A stretch of 64,000 bases of DNA. Origin: Embleya hyalina. GTDB lineage: Bacteria > Actinomycetota > Actinomycetes > Streptomycetales > Streptomycetaceae. Every line of letters begins with the position of its first letter. The first letter of the stretch is position 1. Positions 26,582 to 35,931 of this stretch are shown here, piece by piece. The DNA lies in the NCBI RefSeq assembly GCF_003967355.1, contig NZ_BIFH01000014.1, positions 124,001 through 188,000 of the forward strand, in the 5' to 3' direction. A model generated the notes under the pieces. That model saw only the letters and a list, made by a program, of their open reading frames with translations, was not told where the DNA came from and did not search any database. The position numbers and the translations under genes were made by a program.

Positions 26582-27775
26582 TCAGTCCCGGTACTCCGCC
26601 TCCGGCGCCGTCATGCCCTCCGACTCCGGGATGTAGCGGGCCAGGTAGGTGTCGAACAACCGGCGCCAGGTGCCGTCGCGCCGGATGCGTTCGAGGGACG
26701 CGTTGACGAAGCGGACCAAGTCCGGTTTGCCCTTGCCGATTTCGAGACCGTACGGCTCCCTGGTCAACTTGGGGCCGACCACGCGGATGAAGCGGTCCTG
26801 GGCCTGGAGGCCGGCCATGACGGTGTCGTCGCCGATCGCCGCGTCGGCTTGGCCCTGTTGGATGCGGACGAGGCAGTCCGTCCAGTTGTCGCCGGTGACG
26901 TCGATCAGGCCCCGCGTGGCGTGTACCGCGTCGGCGGCCGTGGTGCCGCCGACCGTGCACACCCGGGTCCCGGTCGGCAGGCCGGTGAGGCCCTTCGTGT
27001 GGTCGGCGGCCGCGGCGGGGGTGTCGTCGACGACCAGTAGCCGCTGGCCCGACTCGTAGTAGACCGAGCTGAAGTCGACCACGGCCCGCCGTCGGCAGTT
27101 GACGGTGACCGACTTCGCCACCATGTCCACCGTGCCGTTCGCGACCGACTGCTCGCGGATGTTGTTCGGCACCACCCGAAAGCGCAGCCGGCTGGGGTCG
27201 TCGCTGCCGAACAGGTCCGCGGTGATCTGCCGCACGAGGTCGATGTCGAAGCCCTTGAGCCGATTGTGATCGGTCACGTCGGCGTAGCCGAACGGAAAGG
27301 CGCTCTGGTCGATCCCGACGATCAGGTAGCCCCGCTCCAGGACGCGGGCGAGCGAGCCGTCGGTGCGGTAGTCGCTCGCGCGCGGCGGGCCGGCGGCGGG
27401 TCGCAGGCTCTCGGTGGGATTCCCGCAGGCGGCGGGTGGTTCGGTGGCGAATCCGGGTGCGGTCGCGCCGGCGCCGGCGTCGGGGCGTCCGGTGGGGGAG
27501 GTGGTGGGTGTGCCGGACGTCGTGGAGCCGGCGGACGTGCAGGACACCAGTGTCGCGAGCGCGATCAGGACGACCGCCACCGACAGCGCGGATGTCGGCC
27601 GAAGCGTGGTTCTCCGGCCCCGCCGAAGCCGGATCCCACGGATGCGTCGGTGTTGCGGGTGTCGGGCTGTCGCCGCGCGCGGAGCCCTCCCGTCGGGACG
27701 CCGAAGTCCCGTGAACGGTCGGGCCCGAAGCGGGCGACGAACCGTGTGGTGCGGTCGGACCGCGTGCCTGTACAT
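26582..27775 (-). CDS. Solute-binding lipoprotein, glutamate/polar amino acid ABC family
   Basis: 397 aa. An unusually long Arg/Pro-rich N-terminus (60 residues) precedes a hydrophobic segment and lipobox LVSC with Cys79, then a Thr/Pro/Ala-rich linker and an SBP_bac_3 domain: GYLIVGIDQSAFPFGYAD, KGFDIDLVRQI, VDMVAKSVTVN, CTVGGTTAAD. The true start may lie later, near residue 60, but no in-frame ATG is available. No ABC permease or ATPase gene flanks it, so it is an orphan binding protein. Convergent with the response regulator. Confidence 0.82.
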   Translation of the reverse strand: MYRHAVRPHHTVRRPLRARPFTGLRRPDGRAPRAATARHPQHRRIRGIRLRRGRRTTLRPTSALSVAVVLIALATLVSCTSAGSTTSGTPTTSPTGRPDAGAGATAPGFATEPPAACGNPTESLRPAAGPPRASDYRTDGSLARVLERGYLIVGIDQSAFPFGYADVTDHNRLKGFDIDLVRQITADLFGSDDPSRLRFRVVPNNIREQSVANGTVDMVAKSVTVNCRRRAVVDFSSVYYESGQRLLVVDDTPAAAADHTKGLTGLPTGTRVCTVGGTTAADAVHATRGLIDVTGDNWTDCLVRIQQGQADAAIGDDTVMAGLQAQDRFIRVVGPKLTREPYGLEIGKGKPDLVRFVNASLERIRRDGTWRRLFDTYLARYIPESEGMTAPEAEYRD

Positions 27776-27884
27776 GACGCGTCACCTCCCCTGGCGGTGC
27801 GCGCGACACCGCTCGACGCAGCCGTTTCGGCCCTGATCGAGACGCTACCCGGACGAACTCGCGGGCTACCGGGGGTAATCCCCC

Positions 27885-28117
27885 GACTTGTCGAGACCGT
27901 ACGCGGGTCTCCTCGACCGCCTCGCCGAACTCGGCGGCACCGTCCTGCGGCCGTACCGGGTGACCTCCCTCGATCAGGACGCCGACGGCGTGACCGCGAC
28001 CTTCGAGAGCGGCGAACGTGTCCGCGCCGGCCGGGTGGTCGGCGCCGACGGCACGCACGGCACGGTGCGCGACCGGGGCCGGGATCGGCTTCCCGGGCGC
28101 CGGCTACGCCGAGTCGT
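27885..28117 (+). pseudogene. Fragment of an FAD-dependent aromatic monooxygenase
   Basis: The + strand reads GLLDRLAELGGTVLRPYRVTSLDQDADGV...GRVVGADG from 27888, then shifts by one base near 28070 into GAGIGFPGAGYAESF. This is the middle of PheA/TfdB-type FAD monooxygenases, including the conserved ADG of the FAD fold, with no N-terminal GxGxxG part and no substrate domain. The fragment runs into the stop codon of the PLP lyase on the opposite strand, showing that a rearrangement truncated it. Confidence 0.75.
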
Positions 28118-29339
28118 TCGTCCGGTCCAGTGCCGCCGACAGGTCCGCCCACAGGTCCGCCTCGTGTTCCAGGCCGATCGACAGGCGGAGCAGGCGCGGG
28201 CCGATGTCGCCTTCGGCGCGGGCCGCGTCGTCGATGACCCGGTGGGTCAGCGAAGCCGGGTGCTGGATCAGGGTGTCGACGCCGCCGAGGCTCACGGCGG
28301 GGGTGATCAGGCGGAGCGCGCCGACCAGCCGCATCGGGTCTCCGGTCGGTTCGAAGGCGACCAGGGCGCCGCCGATGCTCGGGTAGTGCACGCGCGCCAC
28401 CGCCGGGTGCGCGGCCAGTCGGGCGGCCAGCGCGGCGGCCGTCGCGGAGGCCCTGGCGACCCGGATCGGCAGGGTCGCGAGACCGCGCAGCAGCAGATAG
28501 CCCGCCAGGGGATGCAGCAACGCCCCGGTCGCGAACCGGATTTGCCGCAGCGACTTGGCCCAGTCCGCATCGCAGGCCACCACACCGCCGAGCACGTCGC
28601 CGTGTCCGCCGAGGAACTTGGTGGCACTGTGCAGGACCAGACGGGCACCCGAGGTGGCCGGCCGCTGCAGGACCGGCGTGGCGAACGTGTTGTCCACCAG
28701 AAGCGGTATCTCGCCCGCCTGCGCGGCGAGTTCGGCCGGATCGAGTTCGGCCAGCGTCGGATTGGCCGGTGTCTCGACCATCACCAGGCCGGTGTCGGGC
28801 CGCAACGCCCGGGCCACGCCGTCCGGTTCGACCCAGGTGACCTCGTTGCCGAGCAGGCCGCCGGAGAGCAGGTGGTCGGTGGTGCCGTACAGAGGCCGGA
28901 CCGCGACCACGTGCCGTCGGCCCCGGGCGGCGGCGGCGAGCAGGCACGCGGTGACCGCCGCCATGCCGGTCGCGAACGCCACCGCGTCGGCGCAGCCCTC
29001 CAGTTCGGCGAGCGCCTGCTCGAAGCGGCGCACGGTCGGATTGGTCAGCCGACCGTAGATCGCCGAGCCGTCGGGCAACTCGCCCTCCGCGTAGGCGTCC
29101 AGCGCGAGCGCCGCCGCCGGCAGGTCCGGCAGCGGATAGGTGGTCGACAGGTCGATCGGCACGGCGTGTACGCCGAGGGCCGCCAGGTCGTCGCGGCCGG
29201 CGTGTACCGCGCGGGTCTCGAACGTGTGCCGCGCGACGGGTCCGGCGGGGGTCGCACCGGCGGGGGTGGCGCCGGCGGGCGCGGTGTCGGTGCGGCCGGC
29301 GGCGGCGGGGGAGTCCGGTCGAAGGTCCATGGACGTCAT
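28104..29339 (-). CDS. PLP-dependent trans-sulfuration enzyme (cystathionine gamma-synthase/lyase family)
   Basis: 411 aa fold-type I PLP enzyme. Substrate/PLP motifs: YGRLTNPTVRRFEQALAELEG, the aromatic stacking Tyr in RPLYGTTD, Asp in LLVDNTFATPVLQRP, and the PLP lysine in LHSATKFLGGHGDV. The segment after VARVHYP is about 17 residues shorter than usual: the GLPSHPxHELA..QM loop is missing, which may change specificity. The N-terminus has an APAGATPAGATPAG low-complexity run. ATG 29339 with GGAGG upstream; 51 bp from a divergent Lrp gene that probably controls it. Confidence 0.85.
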   Translation of the reverse strand: MTSMDLRPDSPAAAGRTDTAPAGATPAGATPAGPVARHTFETRAVHAGRDDLAALGVHAVPIDLSTTYPLPDLPAAALALDAYAEGELPDGSAIYGRLTNPTVRRFEQALAELEGCADAVAFATGMAAVTACLLAAAARGRRHVVAVRPLYGTTDHLLSGGLLGNEVTWVEPDGVARALRPDTGLVMVETPANPTLAELDPAELAAQAGEIPLLVDNTFATPVLQRPATSGARLVLHSATKFLGGHGDVLGGVVACDADWAKSLRQIRFATGALLHPLAGYLLLRGLATLPIRVARASATAAALAARLAAHPAVARVHYPSIGGALVAFEPTGDPMRLVGALRLITPAVSLGGVDTLIQHPASLTHRVIDDAARAEGDIGPRLLRLSIGLEHEADLWADLSAALDRTNDSA

Positions 29340-29390
29340 CCTGGGGCGACCTCCGGAGAATCTGCCCGGGCGCCGAATTATCATCGCCGG

Positions 29391-29897
29391 ATGCACCAAT
29401 CCATCGCCCTCGATCCGACCGACCTCGGCATTCTCCGGGCTCTTCAGAACGATGCCCGGATCAGCAACAAGGCGCTCGCGGCCGAGGTCGGCATAGCGCC
29501 CTCGACCTGCCTGGACCGGGTGTCCCGGATGCGCGCCGCCGGGGTGGTGAAGGGCGCGACGGTGGAGGTGGACGCGGCGGCGCTCGGGCGACCGTTGCAG
29601 GCGATGCTCGCGGTGCGGGTCCGGCCCCATCACCGCGCGGTGCTCAACCCGTTCGTCGGGCATGTGCTGAAGCTGCCGGAGACCCGCGCGCTGTACCACC
29701 TCGCGGGTCCCGACGACTTCCTCGTACACGTCGCGGTCGCCGACGCGACCGGGCTGCAACGGCTGGTGGTGGACGGATTCACGGCGCGCACCGAGGTGAC
29801 CCAGGTGCACACGATGCTGATCTTCCAGCAGTGGTCCGGCGGTCCGCTCCTCCCGCCCGAACCGTCGGTTCCCGCACGGCGCCTGACGGCGGGATAG
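29391..29897 (+). CDS. Lrp/AsnC-family regulator
   Basis: 168 aa. N-terminal helix-turn-helix (DPTDLGILRALQNDARISNKALAAEVGIAPSTCLDRVSRMRAAGVVKG, residues 8-55) and C-terminal RAM ligand domain. Divergent from the PLP lyase with only 51 bp between starts, the classic arrangement for an amino-acid-responsive Lrp regulator and its target gene. Ligand likely a sulfur amino acid (inference). Confidence 0.9.
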   Translation: MHQSIALDPTDLGILRALQNDARISNKALAAEVGIAPSTCLDRVSRMRAAGVVKGATVEVDAAALGRPLQAMLAVRVRPHHRAVLNPFVGHVLKLPETRALYHLAGPDDFLVHVAVADATGLQRLVVDGFTARTEVTQVHTMLIFQQWSGGPLLPPEPSVPARRLTAG

Positions 29898-29912
29898 CCG
29901 GACACCCAGGAC

Positions 29913-31136
29913 TCAGTCGGCGTCGGACCCCGGCTCCCCGCGCGGGTCGACGTCGCCGGCGCCCTCGCCGAGGCGGGCGGACGACACCACCCCCGCGGCG
30001 ACGGTCAGCGCCGCCACCGCTCCGGCCGCCGGCACCGCCGCCTCGCCCAGGAACGTGCAGGCCAGGACCAGTACCGCAGCGGTCGGCAGCAGCACCTGCT
30101 GTGCGGCGCCGCGCTTGTGGTGGCGGGCGTGCAGCGCCCACGTGGCGACCAGGAACAGCCCCGCGGGGATCGTGACGCTCGCCGCCGCGGCGACGTCGGA
30201 GATGTGCGCCTCGCCGACGGCCTGCTCGACGGCGACCTCGATGCCCGCCCCGATCGCGGCGGCGGAGCCGAAGATCACGTAGTGGCCGTATCCCCACAGG
30301 AACGCCCGCCGACCGGATTCGAGGTATTCGTGGATCGGCGCCGCGAAGTAGATCCAATAGGCCGCGAACACGATCAGCAGCCCGCCGGCGGCGATCGGCA
30401 ACAACTCGTCCAGCGCGGCCCGGTCGTCCAGCGCGGTCTGGATCGCGACGGTCGCGGCGGACACGCTCTCGCCGAGCATGATGATGGTGAACAGGCCGTA
30501 GCGCTCGGCGATGTGATGCGGATGCCACGCGGTGGAGTGCCGGCGTTCGGCGATCGCCGGCACCGCCATCTCGGCGATCACCAGCGGCGGGAAGCCCCAG
30601 TTCCAGGCGGCGTCCGGGAGCAGCAGCAGCACCACCCAGCCGATCTGGACCAGCACCACGCCGGCCGCGTAGCGCAGCGCGGTGCGCCGGGCCGCCGGGT
30701 CGGTCTCGTCGTGGGCCGCGCGCAGCCACTGGAAGGTCAGCGCGAGGCGCATGATCAGATAGCCGACGATGGCGACCGTGTAGTCGCTGTTCTCGAACGC
30801 GCGCGGGACGCCGGCGGCCAGGACCAGGACACCGGTGATCTGGACGAGTGTGGCGACGCGGTACAGCGGGTCGTCGCAGTCGTACGCGGAGGCGAACCAG
30901 GTGAAGTTGACCCACGCCCACCAGATCGCGAAGAACACGAGCAGGTAGCCCGCGATCCCGTGCCCGGGCCGGCCCTCCGCGAGCGAGTGCACCAGGCGGC
31001 CGCCGGCTTGCGCGACGGCGACCACGAAGGTCAGGTCGAAGAACAACTCCAACGGCGTGGACGCGCGGTGCGGCTCCGTGGAACTGCGCGAGGTCATCCG
31101 ACGCAGGATCGCGGCGGGGCGCGCGGGGTGGGTCAC
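29913..31136 (-). CDS. Low-temperature requirement protein A (LtrA) family membrane protein
   Basis: 407 aa polytopic membrane protein. N-terminal signature STPLELFFDLTFVVAVAQ, followed by about ten to eleven hydrophobic helices, including AWVNFTWFASAYDCDD and HIAERYGLFTIIMLGESV. The C-terminus is acidic. Biochemical role unknown despite the family name. GTG at 31136 has AGAGGA eight bases upstream; ATG at 31097 has no ribosome site. Converges with the Lrp gene, stops 15 bp apart. Confidence 0.88.
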   Translation of the reverse strand: MTHPARPAAILRRMTSRSSTEPHRASTPLELFFDLTFVVAVAQAGGRLVHSLAEGRPGHGIAGYLLVFFAIWWAWVNFTWFASAYDCDDPLYRVATLVQITGVLVLAAGVPRAFENSDYTVAIVGYLIMRLALTFQWLRAAHDETDPAARRTALRYAAGVVLVQIGWVVLLLLPDAAWNWGFPPLVIAEMAVPAIAERRHSTAWHPHHIAERYGLFTIIMLGESVSAATVAIQTALDDRAALDELLPIAAGGLLIVFAAYWIYFAAPIHEYLESGRRAFLWGYGHYVIFGSAAAIGAGIEVAVEQAVGEAHISDVAAAASVTIPAGLFLVATWALHARHHKRGAAQQVLLPTAAVLVLACTFLGEAAVPAAGAVAALTVAAGVVSSARLGEGAGDVDPRGEPGSDAD

Positions 31137-31299
31137 GGGGTGGGTCCTCTCGATCCGGGCGTGATCATGCGCGGAGGCTATCCGAGAGGGGCGGGCGAAA
31201 CGGGGTAATCGGCAGGTAACGGTGCCGTCGGCGAAATGTCGGGGCGCGACCGGGCCGGCCCCGTCCCCGGCGCCGGACGGGTGGGAATCGGCCGGCCGG

Positions 31300-32538
31300 T
31301 CAGGTCAGGATCGAAGGGTTCAGGTCTTGGGGGCGGGTGTGGCCGGACAGGGCCATGGACAGGTCGAACTCGGCCAGCAGGCAGCGGAGTACGTGGGTGA
31401 CGCCGGATTCGCCGCCCAGAGCCAGGCCGTAGATGTACGGGCGGCCCAGGAGGACCGCGCGGGCGCCCAGGGCCAGGGCCTTGAGTATGTCGGTGCCGGT
31501 GCGTACGCCGCTGTCGAAGAGCACCGTCGAGTCCTCGCCCACCGCGGCCGCGACCTCGGGGAGGGCGTGCAATGCCGGGATCGCACCGTCCAGTTGGCGA
31601 CCCCCGTGGTTGCTGACCACGACGCCGTCCAGGCCCGCGTCGCGGGCTCGGCGGGCGTCGTCGGGGTGGAGGACACCCTTGAGGACGATCGGGCCGATCC
31701 AGTTGTCCCTGAGGAAGGCCAGGTCGGACCAGGTCTTGGTCGGGTCGGAGAATATTCCGGCCCAGTGCGCGATCGCGGCCGTCGGGTCCTCGGCGATCGG
31801 GCGGCTCAGGCCGGCCAGGAAGGCCGGGTCGCTCAGGTAGTTGGCCAGGCCGATGTGCCGCAGGAAGGGCAGGTACGCCCGGTCCAGGTCGGTCGGCCGC
31901 CAGCCCAGGTACCAGGTGTCCAGGGTGACCACGAGCACGGTGTAGCCGGCCGCCCGCGCCCGGGCGAGCAGGCTGATCGTCACGTCGTCGTCGCGCGGCC
32001 AGTAGAGCTGGAACCACCGGGCGCCCGAACCGGACGCGGCGGCGACCTCCTCCAGGGAGTACGAGGAGGCGGTGCTCAACACCATCGGCAGCCCGAGCCC
32101 GGCCGCCGCCCGCGCGGTCGCCAACTCGCCCTCGGGGTGCACGATCGACTGCACGCCGACCGGCCCGAGCAGCACCGGCGCGGGCGAGTCGGTGCCCAAT
32201 ACCGAGCAGGACGGATCCCGGGTGCCCACGTCCCGCAACATGCGCGGGACGATCCGGCGCCGCTCGAACGCCTCGCGGTTGGCCCGCATCGTCGCGCCTT
32301 CGCCCGCGCCGCCCAGCACGTAGCCGCGCGGCCCCGGCTCGAGCCGTTCGCGCGCCGCCTCCTCCAGGGCGCTCGCACCCGTGGGGTACGCGGGCGGTTC
32401 CCCGGTCAGCAATCCGTCGAGATAGATCGAGTCCTGAAACGCGGCGAAGGACGCGGCGGCCCGCGGCTCACCGGCCCGCGGACCATCGACCCGCGGACCA
32501 TCCGACACCGGGCCATCCGACACCGGGCCATCGACCAT
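31300..32538 (-). CDS. FMN-dependent alpha-hydroxy-acid oxidase, lactate 2-monooxygenase-like
   Basis: 412 aa. TIM-barrel FMN enzyme of the L-lactate oxidase/monooxygenase family: PVLLGPVGVQSIVHPEGE, catalytic Lys in GPIVLKGVLHPDDA, catalytic His in VVSNHGGRQLDGA, FMN-phosphate region DSGVRTGTDILKALALGA. Length and the PVGVQSIVHPEGE motif fit lactate 2-monooxygenase. The first 24 residues are a GPVSD-type repeat encoded by a small tandem duplication (32470-32535). ATG 32538. Divergent from the alpha/beta hydrolase. Confidence 0.87.
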   Translation of the reverse strand: MVDGPVSDGPVSDGPRVDGPRAGEPRAAASFAAFQDSIYLDGLLTGEPPAYPTGASALEEAARERLEPGPRGYVLGGAGEGATMRANREAFERRRIVPRMLRDVGTRDPSCSVLGTDSPAPVLLGPVGVQSIVHPEGELATARAAAGLGLPMVLSTASSYSLEEVAAASGSGARWFQLYWPRDDDVTISLLARARAAGYTVLVVTLDTWYLGWRPTDLDRAYLPFLRHIGLANYLSDPAFLAGLSRPIAEDPTAAIAHWAGIFSDPTKTWSDLAFLRDNWIGPIVLKGVLHPDDARRARDAGLDGVVVSNHGGRQLDGAIPALHALPEVAAAVGEDSTVLFDSGVRTGTDILKALALGARAVLLGRPYIYGLALGGESGVTHVLRCLLAEFDLSMALSGHTRPQDLNPSILT

Positions 32539-32721
32539 GACTGACACCCTTTCGCCGCACGGGATCCCGCGAATCGACCCCGGACCGACCGACGGGACGA
32601 AGTTTCCCGTCCGCGGAACCCTGCCGCACCAATCTTCCCGATGTGGCGGGACGGCAAGCACCTTCCTCCGGTGGAATGTCACAGCACACCCGAACGCCAC
32701 GCGCCCAGGGGAGGAATCCGC

Positions 32722-34002
32722 ATGACCCGCACGACCCGCATCACCCGGATCCCGGGGATGGCCCTCACCGATCACACCTTCGTCGTCCCGCTCGACCACG
32801 CGCGTCCCGACGGGCCGACCATCGAGGTCTTCGCCCGCGAGGTGGTCGACCCCACCGCCGCGGGCCGCAACCGGCCGTGGTTGTGCTTCTTCCAGGGCGG
32901 ACCGGGACAACGGGCACAGCGGCCTCCCCGCGCCAACGGCTGGCTGGCGCGTGCGCTGAGGACCCACCGGGTGTTGCTGCTCGACCAACGCGGTACCGGA
33001 CGCAGCACACCCGTCACGCCGAGCCTGGCGGCGCGCACCCCGCCCGAGGAACTCGCCGCCCTGCTACGGCACATGCGCGCGGACTCGATCGTCGCCGACG
33101 CCGAGCTGATCCGCCGCCGACTGTGCGGCGACGAGCCGTGGGAGACGCTCGGCCAGAGCTACGGCGGCTTCGTCACCCTCGCGTATCTCTCCCGAGCCCC
33201 CGAGGCGCTGAAGTCCTGTTACATCACCGGGGGGTTGATCGGCCTGGACGTCACCGCCGAGGACGTCTACCACCGCACCTACCCGAGGGTGCGGACCAAG
33301 AACGCCGAGTACTACGCCCGCTATCCGGACGACGTCGAGGCGGTCCGCCGGCTCGCCGACCACCTGACCGCGCACGACGTCCGGCTGCCCGACGGCGACC
33401 GACTGACCGTGCGCCGACTGCAGTTCCTCGGCTCGGTGTTCGGCATGGGCGACGGCTTCGAGCGGGTGCACTGGATGCTGGACGAGGCGTGGGACGGCGA
33501 CCGGGTCTCGGACACGTTCCGTGCCGCCGCGATGCAGGCCACCGCGCTGACCGACCAACCGCTGTGGGCCGTGCTCCAGGAGCCGATCTACGGACAGGGC
33601 AAGGTCGCCACCGGGTGGGCCGCCGAGAAGGTGCGCGCGGAACTGCCGGAGTTCGCGGAGAGCGCCGATCCACTGCTGTTCACCGGGGAGATGATGTACC
33701 CCTGGATGTTCGAGGAGGTGGCGGCGCTGCGCCCGTTCCGCGAGGCCGCCCACCTGTTGGCCGAGCAGTACGACTGGCCCGTCCTGTACGACGTCGAGCG
33801 GCTGCGCGCGAACACGGTCCCGGTGGCCGCGGCGATCTTCTTCGACGACATGTACGTGGACGCCGACCTGTCCCTGGAGACCGCGCGCGAGGTGGGCGCC
33901 CTGCGCGCGTGGGTCACCAACGAGTGGGAGCACGACGGCTCGCACGCCTCCGGCGGCGCGGTGCTCGGCCGCCTGATGGACATGGTCGCCGGCAGGGTCT
34001 GA
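32722..34002 (+). CDS. Alpha/beta hydrolase, proline iminopeptidase-like
   Basis: 426 aa. Oxyanion-hole FFQGGPG, LLLDQRGTGRSTP, nucleophile elbow GQSYGGF (Ser), a large cap domain (about 190-330) and a C-terminal DGSH containing the catalytic His. Matches the prolyl aminopeptidase S33 family; it should release N-terminal proline or hydroxyproline from peptides in the cytoplasm. It lies next to the hydroxyproline operon, which makes a supply role attractive but unproven. ATG 32722 preceded by GGGGAGG. Confidence 0.85.
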   Translation: MTRTTRITRIPGMALTDHTFVVPLDHARPDGPTIEVFAREVVDPTAAGRNRPWLCFFQGGPGQRAQRPPRANGWLARALRTHRVLLLDQRGTGRSTPVTPSLAARTPPEELAALLRHMRADSIVADAELIRRRLCGDEPWETLGQSYGGFVTLAYLSRAPEALKSCYITGGLIGLDVTAEDVYHRTYPRVRTKNAEYYARYPDDVEAVRRLADHLTAHDVRLPDGDRLTVRRLQFLGSVFGMGDGFERVHWMLDEAWDGDRVSDTFRAAAMQATALTDQPLWAVLQEPIYGQGKVATGWAAEKVRAELPEFAESADPLLFTGEMMYPWMFEEVAALRPFREAAHLLAEQYDWPVLYDVERLRANTVPVAAAIFFDDMYVDADLSLETAREVGALRAWVTNEWEHDGSHASGGAVLGRLMDMVAGRV

Positions 34003-34095
34003 CGGCGCCGGCGAAGTCCGACCACGCCGGCCCGGGGGACGTGGTCCGGGGGCCGGAGCGGGCGACGCGACGTCGACCCCGATCCCGCCCCCGGC

Positions 34096-34779
34096 TCAGC
34101 CCTCCCGCTCCGGCCCCGCCCACAGATTGCGGACGTGGCCGATGTGCCGGGCCATCACCTGCTCGGCCGCGGCCGGGTCGCCGCTGTCGAGCGCGTCGAG
34201 GAGTTCGAGGTGCTCGGCGGCGGACGCGGCGAGTCGGCCGCCGCGCGCGAGCCGGGACAGCCCGTACAGGCGCGAGCGCTTGCGCAGGTCGCCGACCACC
34301 CGGACCAGGTGTTCGTTGCCCGCCAGCGCGAGCAGCGACAGATGGAAGCGGCGGTCCGCCTCCACGTACCTGATCAGGTCGCCCGCCTCGGCCGCCGCGA
34401 CGATCTCCTCGGCGACCGGGCGCAGCGCGGCGGTCTGGTCCGGGGTGACCACGCCCGCGAGGCGGGCCACCACCGGAACCTCGATCAGCGCGCGCACCTC
34501 GGTGAACTCGTCCAACTCGCGGTCGGACAGCTCGGTGACGCGAAATCCCTTGTTGCGTACGGCCTCGACCAGTCCCTCGTTGGCCAGGTCGAGCATCGCC
34601 TCGCGCACGGGTGTCGGCGACACGCCGAACTGGGCGGCCAACGCGGGCGCGGAATAGACCACGCCCGGCCGCATCTCACCCGCGATCAACGCCGCGCGCA
34701 ACTCTCGTGCCACCCGATCCCGCAGGATCGGTCGATCGTCGAAGGACGGCAGCGCGAGCGCTCCGTGTCCCGTGTCCAT
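34096..34779 (-). CDS. GntR-family regulator (FCD subgroup), likely hydroxyproline operon repressor
   Basis: 227 aa. N-terminal winged helix (RDRVARELRAALIAGEMRPGVVYSAPALAAQFGVSPTPVREAMLDLANEGLVEAVRNKGFRV) and C-terminal FCD helical ligand domain with EADRRFHLSLL and the metal-binding His pair near the end (EHLELLDALD, ARHIGHVRNL). ATG 34779 has GGAGG six bases upstream. A palindrome ACTGACGGTCAGT lies 22 bp upstream, and the half-site recurs at the operon promoter. It ends the hydroxyproline block, transcribed in the same direction. Confidence 0.85.
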   Translation of the reverse strand: MDTGHGALALPSFDDRPILRDRVARELRAALIAGEMRPGVVYSAPALAAQFGVSPTPVREAMLDLANEGLVEAVRNKGFRVTELSDRELDEFTEVRALIEVPVVARLAGVVTPDQTAALRPVAEEIVAAAEAGDLIRYVEADRRFHLSLLALAGNEHLVRVVGDLRKRSRLYGLSRLARGGRLAASAAEHLELLDALDSGDPAAAEQVMARHIGHVRNLWAGPEREG

Positions 34780-34800
34780 GGTGCCTCCTCCCGCCATGTT

Positions 34801-34813
34801 ACTGACGGTCAGT
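34801..34813. promoter_or_regulatory. GntR operator candidate ACTGAC-G-GTCAGT
   Basis: Perfect 13-bp palindrome directly upstream of the gntR start and downstream of the epimerase gene. The 8-mer TTACTGAC that begins it (34799-34806) occurs again, on the minus strand, touching the start codon of the first gene of the hydroxyproline operon (39660-39667). Confidence 0.6.
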
Positions 34814-34929
34814 CACCGCTGGGGCGGGATCGCGACTCCGGGTGTGGAAGATCACCGAGGGTGAGCAGGAAACCGAGGGTGGGCAACAGACCCGAGAGCG
34901 GGCGACACACCGGCCGCACACCCGGCCGC

Positions 34930-35931
34930 TCAGAGCCGGAACCCCGCCGGGAACGGGTCCTCCGGGTCGAGCAGATACTGCGCGGTCGCGGTGATCCACG
35001 CCCGTCCGGTGATCTCCGGCACCACCGCCGGCCGCCCACCGACCTCCGCCTCGGCCACGATCCGGCCGCGGAAGCGGGTCCCGATGAACGACTCGTTGAC
35101 CAGTGTCCGACCCACCGTCAATTCGCCCCGCGCCGCCAACTGCGCGATCCGCGCGCTGGTTCCGGTGCCGCACGGCGAACGGTCGAACCAACCGGGGTGG
35201 ATCGCCATCGCGTTGCGCGACAACGCCGCGTCCGAACCCGGGGCGAGGAACTGCACGTGGTGGCAGCCGGCGAACTCCGGCTGCTCCGGATGCACCGGCC
35301 TGGCCTGCTCGTTGATCGCCGCCATGATGGCCAGGCCGGTCTCCAGGATGCGGGTGCCCTCGGCCCGGTCGAACGGCAGGCCGACCTTCTCGATCGGCAG
35401 GATCGCGTAGAAGTTGCCGCCGTACGCCATGTCGTAGGTGACCGCGCCGAGCCCGGGCACGTCCACCGTCGCGTCCAACTCGTGCGCGTACGCCGGCACA
35501 TTGCGCAAGGTCACCGACCGGGCCGCGCCGTCGCGGACCTCGACCCGGGCGATCACGAGCCCGGCCGGGGTGTCCAGGCGGACCGTGGTGACCGGTTCGA
35601 CCACCTCGACCATGCCGGTCTCGACCAGGACGGTGGCCACCCCGATGGTGCCGTGTCCGCACATCGGCAGACAGCCCGAAACCTCGATGAACAACACGCC
35701 GTAGTCGGCGTCCGGCCGGGTCGGCGGTTGCAGGATCGCCCCGCTCATCGCCGCGTGCCCGCGCGGTTCGTACATCAACAGCGTGCGGATGTGGTCCAGT
35801 TCGGCCATGAAGTGGCTGCGCCGCTCGGCCATCGTGGCGCCGGGGATCACCCCGATGCCGCCGGTGATCACCCGGGTGGGCATGCCCTCCGTGTGCGAGT
35901 CGACGGCGTGGTAGACGTGTCGGGAACGCAT
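34930..35931 (-). CDS. 4-hydroxyproline 2-epimerase
   Basis: 333 aa proline-racemase-family enzyme converting trans-4-hydroxy-L-proline to cis-4-hydroxy-D-proline. Both catalytic cysteines are present: Cys91 in LPMCGHGTIG and Cys254 in RSPCGTGTSA, the pair expected of an epimerase rather than a dehydratase (which has Thr). ATG at 35931 overlaps the upstream gene's stop (TGATG). Last gene of the operon and the first enzyme of the pathway. The substrate pocket identity is inferred from context and motif. Confidence 0.9.
   Translation of the reverse strand: MRSRHVYHAVDSHTEGMPTRVITGGIGVIPGATMAERRSHFMAELDHIRTLLMYEPRGHAAMSGAILQPPTRPDADYGVLFIEVSGCLPMCGHGTIGVATVLVETGMVEVVEPVTTVRLDTPAGLVIARVEVRDGAARSVTLRNVPAYAHELDATVDVPGLGAVTYDMAYGGNFYAILPIEKVGLPFDRAEGTRILETGLAIMAAINEQARPVHPEQPEFAGCHHVQFLAPGSDAALSRNAMAIHPGWFDRSPCGTGTSARIAQLAARGELTVGRTLVNESFIGTRFRGRIVAEAEVGGRPAVVPEITGRAWITATAQYLLDPEDPFPAGFRL

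Noticed and set aside
26430-28058. 542-aa minus-strand frame
   Set aside because: Shifted shadow of the binding-protein gene; Arg/Gly-rich with no domain.
32470-32540. Short tandem repeats at the lactate oxidase-like start as a regulatory array
   Set aside because: They are inside the coding region and encode the GPVSD repeats at the N-terminus; simple slippage explains them.
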